Positions 17,314 through 25,002 are shown, counted from the stretch's first letter. The stretch: 38,803 nucleotides of DNA from Mycobacterium sp. 852002-50816_SCH5313054-b (GCF_001667185.1 NZ_LZIC01000085.1:1-38803); one strand, 5' to 3'. Notes: a model not told the origin generated them from the sequence alone. Translations and numbers: made by a program.

Positions 17314-17811
17314 ATGCCGGAAGTGATTGGCCTTGGCCAACTCCGGAGCGACGCGTGTACGTATCTCGAGCGGGTTGCCGCCGGGGAGCCGATCGATGTG
17401 GTCCGGCGCGGCAAGCTGGTGGCGCGCATTGTGCCCGTCGGCGACTGGCGGGTGGCCCCGATCCCGGCGCGATCCGTCAAAGTTTCCGCGGCGGAGTCCG
17501 GTGGCTGGGTCGGGCTCGAGGAACTGCGAACGCGCGCCGGGCGCTGCTTCGACCGGGTGGCGGCCGGCGAGACGATCTATGTCGTGCGTGGCGGCAGGTT
17601 ACTGGCGCGGATCGTGTCGGCCGGTGACCCGATGATGACCCCGCGACCGGCCAACGCCGGGCGGCGAATCGAGCTCGATGAGCTGCGAAAGCGCGCGGGG
17701 CGCTATTTCGACAAGGTCGCGGCCGGGCAGACGATCGAGGTCATCCGCGGCGGCAAGCTGGTTGCGCACATCGTGGCGGCCGGCGGGAACGACGCCCGCA
17801 AAGGGGCCTGA
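17314..17811 (+). CDS. Orphan protein of three tandem Phd/YefM-type antitoxin domains
   Basis: A 165-residue protein built from three copies of about 41 residues, at residues 4-44, 65-105 and 118-158. Each reads ELR-x2-AG-x-YFD-x-VAAGETI-x-V-x-RGGKLVARIV with small changes, which is the DNA-binding half of Phd/YefM and VapB-type antitoxins. A normal antitoxin has one such domain plus a toxin-binding tail; here the linkers are short and no tail or toxin gene is present within 100 bases on either side. Copies 2 and 3 are more alike than copy 1. It may be a transcription factor that uses repeated antitoxin folds to grip DNA, or an antitoxin for a distant toxin. GGAG lies five bases before the ATG. 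Confidence 0.8.
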   Translation: MPEVIGLGQLRSDACTYLERVAAGEPIDVVRRGKLVARIVPVGDWRVAPIPARSVKVSAAESGGWVGLEELRTRAGRCFDRVAAGETIYVVRGGRLLARIVSAGDPMMTPRPANAGRRIELDELRKRAGRYFDKVAAGQTIEVIRGGKLVAHIVAAGGNDARKGA

Positions 17812-17825
17812 CGGCCCAGTCACCA

Positions 17826-17844
17826 CCGCGGCCGTGAGCCGCGG
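17826..17844 (+). terminator. GC hairpin after the triple-Phd gene
   Basis: CCGCGGC and GCCGCGG form a perfect 7-bp stem with the five-base loop CGTGA, 15 bases after the stop codon. There is no T-tract, which is common for mycobacterial terminators. Confidence 0.45.
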
Positions 17845-17881
17845 CCGGCCCTGACGACGCCGCGCCGTTTCGCGCGATTGA

Positions 17882-17900
17882 TGTGGGTAGGCTACCCTAA
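17882..17900 (+). promoter_or_regulatory. IdeR-type iron box
   Basis: TGTGGGTAGGCTACCCTAA matches the 19-bp IdeR consensus TTAGGTTAGGCTAACCTAA at 15 positions, and the core TAGGCTA is exact. It lies 27 bases before the start of the Cys-rich gene at 17927, overlapping where its promoter must be. IdeR with iron would repress here, so the gene is predicted to be induced by iron shortage. Confidence 0.65.
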
Positions 17901-17926
17901 GCAATACATAGGAGGGCTTACTTACC

Positions 17927-18148
17927 GTGCCGCTGAGGTTCCCGTTTCATCCCCACGCCGATCCATCCCGCCGCGCCTGGCTGGCGTGCCCGAATTGCGG
18001 CTGGGGCCGCAACAGGTGCTCCGAATGCCGCAGTCGCCGCAACTGCGGCGCGCACTGGCAGTACTTGCTCAGCAATCGCGCGACGCTGGTCAAATTGCAG
18101 TGCCCGGGCTGCGCGAACGTGTGGTCGACCGACACGCGACACCGCTAA
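17927..18148 (+). CDS. Cys-rich zinc-ribbon-like mini-protein, predicted iron-regulated
   Basis: A 73-residue protein starting at GTG 17927 behind a strong AGGAGGG (10-base spacing). Seven cysteines are arranged CxxC (21, 24), CxxC (31, 34), C40 and CxxC (59, 62), with His43 nearby. This could bind one or two zinc ions or an iron-sulfur centre. The N-terminus is Pro/His/Arg-rich and there is no signal peptide. I do not recognise a named family. The IdeR box upstream links it to iron homeostasis. Its last four bases overlap the end of the convergent tetR gene. Confidence 0.75.
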   Translation: MPLRFPFHPHADPSRRAWLACPNCGWGRNRCSECRSRRNCGAHWQYLLSNRATLVKLQCPGCANVWSTDTRHR

Positions 18149-18798
18149 GGCCGGGAGAACGCGTCGTCGGGAAGCGGGCGCTGGCAGATCGCGTGCGCCT
18201 CGGCGGCGCTGAGCCCGAACAGGCGCAGCACGTTTTCGGTGACGCTGTCGGCGGCGCGCGCATCATCGCGATCCGGATCGTCGCGCAACAGCTTCCCGAG
18301 ACCTAGCAGCGCGCCACCGGCCATCGCGAGGGCGAGTTTGGGGTCGTCGACCGTGAACCTCCCCGCCTCGACGCCGGCCCTGATGTCACGCAACGCCCGG
18401 GGGGCCAGGCCGCGCTCGGACGACAGCAGCGCCGCCCCGTTGGCCAACAGAATCTCGCTTTCCTGCGGGCGGCGACGAAACAGGCGGCCGGTCAGCCGGA
18501 AGCTGGTGGCAAAAGTTTCCGCGGGGTCGTCGATCGACTCGGTGAGCCGGTCCAGCATGGCCCCGTGCGCGTCGAGCACGTCGGCGACCGCCGCCTCGAA
18601 CAGCTGCTCCTTGCTGTCGAAATGGTTGTAGAAGGAGCCCATCCCGACGTCGGCGACCCGGGTGATCTCCAGGACCGGCACATTGACCTTTCCCTCGGCG
18701 ATCAACCGCTGGGCGGCCCCGATCAGGGCCGCCCTGGTGCGCTGTTTGCGCCGTTCCAAACGGCTGGGCGCCTCCGCGCCATCCGGCATCGCGCTCAT
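18145..18798 (-). CDS. TetR family regulator of the aromatic catabolic operon
   Basis: A 217-residue TetR protein. The helix-turn-helix domain occupies about residues 15-62 (RRKQRTRAALIGAAQRLIAEG, then ITRVADVGMGSFYNHFDSKEQLF in outline), with the recognition helix around GSFYNHF. The C-terminal ligand domain includes an LLANGAALLSSERGL helix. ATG 18798 is used; a second in-frame Met three codons later is also possible. It is divergent from the dioxygenase gene with about 100 bases between, where two copies of an operator-like inverted repeat lie, so it probably represses itself and the catabolic operon until an aromatic ligand is bound. Confidence 0.88.
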   Translation of the reverse strand: MSAMPDGAEAPSRLERRKQRTRAALIGAAQRLIAEGKVNVPVLEITRVADVGMGSFYNHFDSKEQLFEAAVADVLDAHGAMLDRLTESIDDPAETFATSFRLTGRLFRRRPQESEILLANGAALLSSERGLAPRALRDIRAGVEAGRFTVDDPKLALAMAGGALLGLGKLLRDDPDRDDARAADSVTENVLRLFGLSAAEAHAICQRPLPDDAFSRP

Positions 18799-18820
18799 CT
18801 TCAGCAGTATGCCTCACTTC

Positions 18821-18834
18821 TGGTGATTTCGTCA
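18821..18834. promoter_or_regulatory. Operator candidate, copy 1 (degenerate)
   Basis: TGGTGATTTCGTCA matches the better copy at 18865 at 12 of 14 positions, including the whole right arm TCGTCA. It lies 23 bases upstream of the tetR start at 18798. The two copies share GATTTCGTCAGT and are 44 bases apart, about four turns of the helix. Confidence 0.5.
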
Positions 18835-18864
18835 GTACCTCTTGACCAAGTGTCGTCCCATATG

Positions 18865-18878
18865 TGACGATTTCGTCA
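18865..18878. promoter_or_regulatory. Operator candidate, copy 2
   Basis: TGACGATTTCGTCA has perfect six-base arms (TGACGA/TCGTCA) around TT. It ends 20 bases before the dioxygenase start at 18899, so a bound dimer would sit on its promoter or transcription start. Confidence 0.55.
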
Positions 18879-18898
18879 GTTAGTTTTGGGAGAATGTG

Positions 18899-20029
18899 AT
18901 GCACCTGACGAAAAACGTCCACCGGGATCTGCACAGCGAACAGGGCGCGCTGCGGGGTGAGCACCCCGGCCGCTCCCGCAATCCGGTCATCAAAGTGGCC
19001 GACCTCGCGTGGCTGGAATTCGAAAAGCCCGACCTCACGCGCGCCGAGGCGTTCGCCCAGGCTTTCGGCTTCCAGACGGCGCGGCACCTATCCGACGAAC
19101 TCCACCTGCGCGGCACCCGTGCCGGTGGTCCGTGCGTGATCCTGCGCCGGGGGCCGCAGACGCGATTCGCCGGCGTGGCGTTCCAGGCGGCCGACGAGGC
19201 CGACGTGCTGCGCCTGTCCGACAAATCCGGCGCCCCGGTGCGGCCGCTGCCGGACAGCATCGGCGGCCTGTCGGTCGACCTGACCGACCCCAGCGGAACA
19301 CCGGTGCGCGTCGTCGCCGGCATGCACGAGCTCCCCGAGCTGACGGGCCAGCGGCCCCATCTTTTCAATTTCGGCGACGACGTGCGGCGCACCAACGTCG
19401 GCCAGCGTCCCCCGCGGGTGCCGGCGCGGGTGGAGCGGCTGGGTCACCTGGTAATGCAGTCGACGAAGTACCTCGAGGCGCTGAACTGGTACCTGGACAA
19501 CCTCGGGATGATCGTCAGCGACTTCCTGTTCTTCCCGGGCCAGCGCCGGCGTGGACCCACCATGAGCTTCATTCGCTGCGATCGCGGATCCACCCCGGCC
19601 GACCACCACACGCTAGCGGTGGCGCTGGGTCCGGCCGACCGGTACGTGCATTCCGCATTCCAGGTCAGCGACCTTGACGCCCTGGCGGCCGGCGGCGAAT
19701 ACCTTCGGGAGCGCGGCTACCGCCGGTCGTGGGGCGTCGGCAGGCACATCCAGGGCAGCCAAATCTTCGACTACTGGCGCGATCCCGATGGTTTCCTGGT
19801 CGAGCACTTCGCCGACGGCGACCTGTTCGACAACACCGTCGAGCCCGGCTGGGCGCCCTTCACCGCGTCCGGTCTGGCCCAGTGGGGCCCGCCGGCGACG
19901 AAGGACTTCCTCGGATCAGACGTGAAATCGGCTCGACACGAGTTGGTTTCGATGGTCAGCGCGCTGCGCGCACGCAACGAATTCGATGTCAACCGCCTCG
20001 TCGGCCTACTGAAAGTGCCCAATTCATGA
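18899..20029 (+). CDS. Extradiol ring-cleavage dioxygenase (VOC superfamily)
   Basis: A 376-residue two-domain vicinal-oxygen-chelate protein of the catechol 2,3-dioxygenase type. The C-terminal catalytic domain shows the iron ligands in the expected order: His183 in ERLGHLVM, His236 or His237 in DHHTLAV, and Glu302 in DPDGFLVEHF. It should open a catechol-type ring next to the hydroxyls using Fe(II) and O2. ATG 18899 is chosen over an adjoining GTG at 18896; GGGAGA ends five bases upstream. The stop overlaps the next start as ATGA. Family members of this length act on 2,3-dihydroxyphenylpropionate, biphenyl-diol or similar compounds; the exact one is not deducible. Confidence 0.85.
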   Translation: MHLTKNVHRDLHSEQGALRGEHPGRSRNPVIKVADLAWLEFEKPDLTRAEAFAQAFGFQTARHLSDELHLRGTRAGGPCVILRRGPQTRFAGVAFQAADEADVLRLSDKSGAPVRPLPDSIGGLSVDLTDPSGTPVRVVAGMHELPELTGQRPHLFNFGDDVRRTNVGQRPPRVPARVERLGHLVMQSTKYLEALNWYLDNLGMIVSDFLFFPGQRRRGPTMSFIRCDRGSTPADHHTLAVALGPADRYVHSAFQVSDLDALAAGGEYLRERGYRRSWGVGRHIQGSQIFDYWRDPDGFLVEHFADGDLFDNTVEPGWAPFTASGLAQWGPPATKDFLGSDVKSARHELVSMVSALRARNEFDVNRLVGLLKVPNS

Positions 20030-20964
20030 CCGTTTCCGTGCTGCACACCGCTGGCTCCTGGTGGCTCAAGACCGCCTACGGCGCCGCGAAGATCGACACC
20101 GCCGCGACCACCACCTCCGCACTGCTGAGCGACCGGGCCGCGATCCAGGCCGCGACGGCCGGCGTGGACACCGTCGACCTGGACACCCTGAGGCTGATCT
20201 CACCGATCACCAGGCCGTGCCGGGTGGTGGCGCAGATGACCAACTTCGAGTCGCATGTCCGGGACGCTGGCATGGACCCGGCGTCGGTGCCGCTCACGTT
20301 CTTTCGCAAGGCGTCGGCGTCGATCAACGGCCCGTTCGACGACATCGTCAAGCCCCCACACGTCAGGCTGCTCGACTACGAGGTGGAGATCGGGCTGGTG
20401 ATAGGGCGCGCAATCCCGGTCGGCACAACGATTTCCGATGCCAACCTCGCCGATTTCATCGCTGGGCTGGTCGTCACCAACGACGTCTCGGCGCGTGACA
20501 TCCAACTGCCCCAGACGCAGTTCTACGAGGCCAAGTCCTATCCGACGTTCACCCCGGTCGGGCCGGAGCTGGTCTTGCTGACGGCCGACGAGCTCAAGCG
20601 GTTCGGCGACCTGCGGCTGCGCCTGAGCGTCAACGGCCAGGAGCGGCAAAACGCGCTCGTCGACGGCGACATGCTGTATCGGCCGCTGGAGGCGCTGCAG
20701 TCGCTCACCCAGTTCCAGGAGCTCGCGGCGGGCGACCTGATTCTCACGGGCACCCCGGTCGGCACCGCGCTGAGCGCCCCGCCCAAGGCGATGCAAATCG
20801 TCGGGAACCTGCTGCCACCGGCGGTGAAGTGGAAGATGTTCTTCTCCCGCCAGGCGGGCAACCGGAACTACCTGCAGGGCGGCGACGTCGTGGAGGCGTC
20901 GGTGGCCACTGATGACGGCGCCATTGATCTCGGAACCCAGCGCGCCACAATCCGATTCGCGTGA
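20026..20964 (+). CDS. Fumarylacetoacetate hydrolase family protein
   Basis: A 312-residue FAH-fold enzyme starting at ATG 20026. The metal-binding acidic cluster appears in LLDYEVEIGLVIG, with the following NDVSARDIQ and the late motif GDLILTGTPVGTA, all in family order. Such enzymes hydrolyse, isomerise or decarboxylate the keto-acid products of meta-ring cleavage. Its place between the dioxygenase and monooxygenase, with four-base overlaps on both sides, makes it the probable next step after ring opening. The segment NLLPPAVKWKMFFSRQAG near the C-terminus looks like an insertion not present in the shortest members. Confidence 0.87.
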   Translation: MTVSVLHTAGSWWLKTAYGAAKIDTAATTTSALLSDRAAIQAATAGVDTVDLDTLRLISPITRPCRVVAQMTNFESHVRDAGMDPASVPLTFFRKASASINGPFDDIVKPPHVRLLDYEVEIGLVIGRAIPVGTTISDANLADFIAGLVVTNDVSARDIQLPQTQFYEAKSYPTFTPVGPELVLLTADELKRFGDLRLRLSVNGQERQNALVDGDMLYRPLEALQSLTQFQELAAGDLILTGTPVGTALSAPPKAMQIVGNLLPPAVKWKMFFSRQAGNRNYLQGGDVVEASVATDDGAIDLGTQRATIRFA

Positions 20965-22496
20965 CGGACGACCCCATTCGGCGCGTTCCGGTCGTCATTG
21001 TGGGCGCCGGTCCGACCGGCATCACCGCCGCCACGTTGTTGGCGCAGCACGGGGTGGACTGCCTCGTCCTCGACCGCTGGCCCGGGATCTACCCGCAGCC
21101 ACGCGCCGTACACCTCGACGATGAAATCTACCGGGTCATCGCGCGCCTCGGCGCCGCCGACGAGTTCGCCGCGATTTCGCGGCCCACGCTGGGTCTGCGG
21201 CTGCTGGACAACCGATCCCGCCGACCCCGGGTGCTCGCCGAGTTCAACCGTGATCCGGCCCGCAGCCCCAACGGCTTCCCGCAGGCCAACATGTTCGATC
21301 AACCCGAATTGGAAGCGGTCCTGCGCGCGAACCTGAAGCGGTACCCGAACGCCGAGGTGCGCGGCGACGCGGAGGTCACCGAGCTGACCGACAACGGCAA
21401 CTGCGTACGCGTGACCTTCACCGACCGCCGCGACGGCCGCGTGCAGCACGTCGAGGCCGGCTACCTGCTGGGGTGCGATGGCGCCAACAGCGTCGTGCGC
21501 GCCCAGATCGGCTCGGCCATGCGGGATTTGAACTTCGAACAACGTTGGCTGGTGGCCGACGTGGCCAGCGACGCCGACCTGCGTCAGTGGGACGGCGTGC
21601 ACCAGGTGTGCGACCCGGTGCGCGCGGGGACCTACATGCGCATCGGACCGGGCCGCTACCGGTGGGAGTTTCGCCTGCTGGCCGGCGAAAGCGCCGACGA
21701 CTTCGGCACCGTCGACGGATTGCGACCACTGATCGCCCCCTGGACCGCCGGCGTCGCCGACAGCGAACTGCGGCTGCTGCGCGTCGCCGAGTACACGTTC
21801 CGCGCGCAGATCGCCGACCACTGGCGCCGCGGGAACATCTTCATCCTCGGCGACGCGGCGCACCTCACTCCCCCGTTCATCGGCCAGGGCATGGGCGCGG
21901 GCATGCGGGACGCGGCCAACCTGGCCTGGAAGATCGCCGGCGTCCACGACGGCACCCTCTCGGCGGACGTCCTGGACAGCTATGAGCGGGAACGCAAGCC
22001 GCACACCCGGCACATGATTCGGTTGGCGCTGGGCGTCGGCCGGGCGATGACCGGGGGTGGTCGCGTCGGCGACGCGGCGCGCCGCGTGTTGCTGCCCCGG
22101 CTGCGGCTGATCCCGGGCCTGCGCGACAAGCTGGTCGACTCGACCACCCCACCGCTACGCGCTTCCGCGCTGGTGTGCAAGTCCCGCCGCCCGCGCCGGC
22201 TCGCCGGCACGCTGTGCCCAAACCCGTTGCTGCCCAACGGCCAACGGCTCGACGACGTGATCGGCACGGGTTTCGCGCTGGTCGCCACCAGTCGGCCCGA
22301 CGCCGCCGACCAAGCGCTGCTGCGCCGGCGCGGTGTTGCCGTCGTACCCGCGCAACCCGGCAGCGCGCTGGAGGCGTGGCTGCGCCGGGGCCGCGCCAAC
22401 GCCGCGTTGGTGCGCCCCGACCGGACGGTCATGCGTGCCGGGCGCGAGCTTGCGGCGCTGTGCGCCTGGACCGGTACCGTCTTGCACGGCGGCTGA
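20961..22496 (+). CDS. FAD-dependent aromatic monooxygenase (MhpA-like)
   Basis: A 511-residue class A flavoprotein hydroxylase starting at GTG 20961 (GTGA overlap). Motifs in order: the Rossmann VIVGAGPTGITAAT (about residues 12-25), an arginine-containing PRAVHLDDE, the DG motif GCDGANSVVR, and the GD motif FILGDAAHLTPPFIGQGM. The C-terminal 110 residues resemble the thioredoxin-like tail of phenol hydroxylase and MhpA. It would hydroxylate a monohydroxylated aromatic acid to the catechol that the dioxygenase then cleaves, using NAD(P)H and O2. The gene order (dioxygenase, FAH, hydroxylase) forms a short meta-cleavage pathway. Confidence 0.87.
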   Translation: MTDDPIRRVPVVIVGAGPTGITAATLLAQHGVDCLVLDRWPGIYPQPRAVHLDDEIYRVIARLGAADEFAAISRPTLGLRLLDNRSRRPRVLAEFNRDPARSPNGFPQANMFDQPELEAVLRANLKRYPNAEVRGDAEVTELTDNGNCVRVTFTDRRDGRVQHVEAGYLLGCDGANSVVRAQIGSAMRDLNFEQRWLVADVASDADLRQWDGVHQVCDPVRAGTYMRIGPGRYRWEFRLLAGESADDFGTVDGLRPLIAPWTAGVADSELRLLRVAEYTFRAQIADHWRRGNIFILGDAAHLTPPFIGQGMGAGMRDAANLAWKIAGVHDGTLSADVLDSYERERKPHTRHMIRLALGVGRAMTGGGRVGDAARRVLLPRLRLIPGLRDKLVDSTTPPLRASALVCKSRRPRRLAGTLCPNPLLPNGQRLDDVIGTGFALVATSRPDAADQALLRRRGVAVVPAQPGSALEAWLRRGRANAALVRPDRTVMRAGRELAALCAWTGTVLHGG

Positions 22497-22500
22497 ATCG

Positions 22501-22560
22501 GCGAGCAGACGCAGAATCGCACGCGAACGGCGTTCGGCGTGCGATTTTGCGTCTGCTCGC
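22501..22560. terminator. 60-base hairpin between convergent genes (terminator or palindromic repeat)
   Basis: Two 24-base arms (22501-22524 and 22537-22560) are complementary except for one G-T pair, around a 12-base loop GAACGGCGTTCG that is itself partly self-complementary. It lies between the ends of the convergent monooxygenase and stress-protein genes, so it could terminate both. The perfection and length also recall dispersed palindromic intergenic repeats of slow-growing mycobacteria. Confidence 0.7.
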
Positions 22561-22586
22561 GGTGGGCAGACGACCGGCTAGGACTC

Positions 22587-23465
22587 CTACGACGGCCTGG
22601 CGACGATGACCGGTACCCGCACCGAGTGCAGGACGGTGTTGCTCACTGAGCCGAGCAGCATGCCGGTCAGACCCCCCCGGCCATGGCTGCCCAGGACGAC
22701 GAGCTGGGCGGCGGCCGCCTCATCGATGAGGTGCCGGGCCGGCCGATCGCGGACGAGGCGGCGATGCACCGTCACCTCCGGGTAGCTTTCCAGCCAGCCC
22801 GCCAGGCTCTCGGCGAGGCTGCGCTGCGCCTCCTCCTCCACCGTCGCCCAATCCAGATACGGAACTTCGGTTGTGATGTCGCTCCAGGCGTGCAGGGCGA
22901 CGAGGTCGACGCCGCGGCGAGAGGCTTCGTCGAACGCGAGCTCCGTCGCGCGTTCGGAGATCGCGGAGCCGTCGACGCCGAGGAGCACGGGGCCGTCCCG
23001 GCGGTCGGGTAGACCTTCGTCATGGACGACGGCGACCGGGCAATTCGCGTGCCGCACCACGGTCGAACTGACCGATCCGAGCACGCCGCGGGCCAGCATT
23101 CCTCGTCCGGAGGTGCCCACCACGACCATTTCCGCCTCTTCGGACATTTTGATCAGGGCCGGTGCCGGGGCGGCGTACACCAACTCCCGGTCGATCGCGA
23201 CCTTCGCGTCGGCCGGCATCGCGTCCTCGGCGATCTTGACCGCGTGCATGAGGGCCTTTTTGCCGTCGTCCTCCAGCCGTGCCACCAAGGCTTCGGGGTA
23301 CGGCACCGGCGGATAGGTGGCGGTGGGGGTGGCCACCGCGTGCACGACCGTCAGTGGAACGTTTCTCATTGCCGCGTCGTGGGCCGCCCAGCAGGCGGCC
23401 GCATCGGCCGCCTGCGAGCCGTCGACCGCGACGACGATGCCCAGCCGCTTCGTAGATGTCGACAC
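22587..23465 (-). CDS. Tandem universal stress protein
   Basis: A 292-residue protein with two USP domains. Domain 1 (about 8-150) ends in the ATP-binding motif VVGTSGRGMLARGVLGSVSS; domain 2 (about 157-290) in VLGSHGRGGLTGMLLGSVSN, both fitting G-x2-G-x9-G-S/T. The first strand of each has the Asp that contacts adenine (VVAVDGS, LLGVDGS). It resembles the tandem USPs Rv2005c and Rv2623 of M. tuberculosis, which belong to the dormancy regulon and bind ATP. A DosR-like box lies 52-71 bases upstream of the start, so induction by hypoxia or nitric oxide is likely. Confidence 0.92.
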   Translation of the reverse strand: MSTSTKRLGIVVAVDGSQAADAAACWAAHDAAMRNVPLTVVHAVATPTATYPPVPYPEALVARLEDDGKKALMHAVKIAEDAMPADAKVAIDRELVYAAPAPALIKMSEEAEMVVVGTSGRGMLARGVLGSVSSTVVRHANCPVAVVHDEGLPDRRDGPVLLGVDGSAISERATELAFDEASRRGVDLVALHAWSDITTEVPYLDWATVEEEAQRSLAESLAGWLESYPEVTVHRRLVRDRPARHLIDEAAAAQLVVLGSHGRGGLTGMLLGSVSNTVLHSVRVPVIVARPS

Positions 23466-23516
23466 TTGGTTTCTCCCTTCGTCAGCAGCGACGCTATCGG
23501 GCGGCGGGTCGTTGGT

Positions 23517-23536
23517 CGTGAGGCTTTAGTCCTCAA
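23517..23536 (-). promoter_or_regulatory. DosR-like box upstream of the universal stress gene
   Basis: On the minus strand this reads TTGAGGACTAAAGCCTCACG, which matches the DosR consensus TTSGGGACTWWAGTCCCSAA at 14 of 20 positions, with the gene-distal half nearly complete. A second half-box (GGGAC at 23543-23547) and a degenerate TTGGGG...CCCCGA (23570-23591) lie further upstream; DosR promoters often carry two sites. Confidence 0.5.
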
Positions 23537-23645
23537 CCGCTGGGGACATAGTGCTGTCGCTGGAACCCGTTGGGGCCGTTAAGTTCCCCGAGATGTAACC
23601 GCCGCGTCACTCGCCAGTCGCCGAAAGGTGCGCCGAACGTACGAT

Positions 23646-24482
23646 TTACGGGCCGGGCGGTTGCGTCACGAAGTCGATGAGTTCCTCGACGCGTCCGATG
23701 AGTGCCGGTTCCACATCGTTCCAGTCGCGCACGCTCGACCGAATTTTCCGCCAGGCGCGCGCGATGTCCGCCTGGCTGGCGTGCGGCAGTCCCAGCGCCG
23801 CGCAGGCACCGTGCTTCCACTCCAGCTGCCGCGGGACGGTCGGCCAGGCCGCCAGGCCAAGCCGCTGCGGCTTGACCGCCTCCCAGATGTCGACATAGGG
23901 ATGACCAACGACGAGTGTGTCGGGGCCACCCGGCCCCCGTCGTACCGCCTCGGCGATTCGAGCCTCCTTCGAACCCGCGACGAGGTGGTCGACGAGCACC
24001 CCGAGCCGGCGCCCGGGGCCGGGCCGGAACTCCGCCACGATGCCCACCAGATCGTCGATCCCCCCGAGGTGCTCGACGACCACGCCCTCGATGCGCAGGT
24101 CCGCACCCCAGACCTGCGCGATCAATTCGGCGTCATGGCGGCCCTCGACGTAGATGCGGCTGGCCCGCGCGACGCGGGCACGCGCACCGGGTACCGCGAC
24201 CGAGCCGGACGCCGTCCTGCCCGCTGTAGCGGGCGGCGTGCGACGCGGCGCGGTGAGGATGACCGGGCGTCCTTCGAGCAAATACCCTGGGCCGAGCGGA
24301 AAGCCGCGGGTATGGCCGTGCCGGTCCTCCAGCTCGACGCGACCGTACTCGACCCGCACCACCGCGCCGACGTAGCCGGTCTCCACGTCCTCGACTACCA
24401 GGCCGGGTTCGGCCGGCTGCTCGGTCGAGCGGGGCTTGCGCCGCCCGGCGGCCAGAACATCGGTTCCATAGCGATCAACCAC
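23646..24482 (-). CDS. DUF3097 family protein
   Basis: A 278-residue actinobacterial protein of the DUF3097 type, with no proven function that I know of. The N-terminal third (about 25-90) is a small beta domain (GLVVEDVETGYVGAVVRVE in outline). The centre carries IYVEGRHDAELIAQVWG, a TOPRIM-like acidic motif with Glu in the first strand, followed by VEHLGGIDDLVGIV and LGVLVDHLVAGSKE, where the Asp-x-Asp type acidic pair would lie. This suggests a metal-dependent nucleic-acid enzyme. The C-terminus is helical. It is upstream of the stress-protein gene on the same strand but 180 bases away, and that gene has its own box. Confidence 0.8.
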   Translation of the reverse strand: MVDRYGTDVLAAGRRKPRSTEQPAEPGLVVEDVETGYVGAVVRVEYGRVELEDRHGHTRGFPLGPGYLLEGRPVILTAPRRTPPATAGRTASGSVAVPGARARVARASRIYVEGRHDAELIAQVWGADLRIEGVVVEHLGGIDDLVGIVAEFRPGPGRRLGVLVDHLVAGSKEARIAEAVRRGPGGPDTLVVGHPYVDIWEAVKPQRLGLAAWPTVPRQLEWKHGACAALGLPHASQADIARAWRKIRSSVRDWNDVEPALIGRVEELIDFVTQPPGP

Positions 24483-24714
24483 CCGGCAATACTAGGAAGC
24501 GTTGCGGCGAAACGCCCTGAGGGCGCGCCGACCCCGGCCCCCGGGCACTGGGCTCGTCGAAATTGTTAAAGCGCTAAGGATTCGGACATAAGCCTGAAAA
24601 AACCATAAATTAGTCGTAGGTAACTGCGTGGTCTTACCGGGCTGATGACGTCACCACTGCTACGTTGCTAAGTGCCGTTAATGCACAGCGTGTGGCGGTG
24701 AGCGAGGTGGACGT

Positions 24715-25002
24715 ATGGACCTGTCCCATTGGGTATCGAGCATTGTCGCTTTCGTGCGCGCCGGTTACCCCACCGGCATGCCGGTTACGGGGTACGTGCC
24801 GCTGGCGGCGTTGTCGCGTCGGCGGGTATCCAACGACGAGATCACCAACATCACAAGAGAACTGATCATGCGCCGGTGCGCGCCGATCAGCACCGTCGAC
24901 GTCGGGGTGGCGATCACCCGTGTCACCAACGCGATGCCCTCGCAGGATGACATCGATCGCGTGCAGCGCCGGCTGCAGGCGATCGGCTGCGCGCGCGGGT
25001 AG
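24715..25002 (+). CDS. DUF3349 family protein
   Basis: A 95-residue all-helical protein. The pattern LSHWVSSIVAFVRAGYPTGMPVTGYVPLAALSRRRVSNDEI in outline is that of the mycobacterial DUF3349 family (for example Rv0543c). Its role is unknown. GAGG about 12 bases before ATG 24715 supports the start. The 232 bases upstream are unusually AT-rich for this window near 24555-24620 and hold an 8-bp palindrome TGACGTCA (24646-24653), but no promoter that I can define with confidence. Confidence 0.8.
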   Translation: MDLSHWVSSIVAFVRAGYPTGMPVTGYVPLAALSRRRVSNDEITNITRELIMRRCAPISTVDVGVAITRVTNAMPSQDDIDRVQRRLQAIGCARG

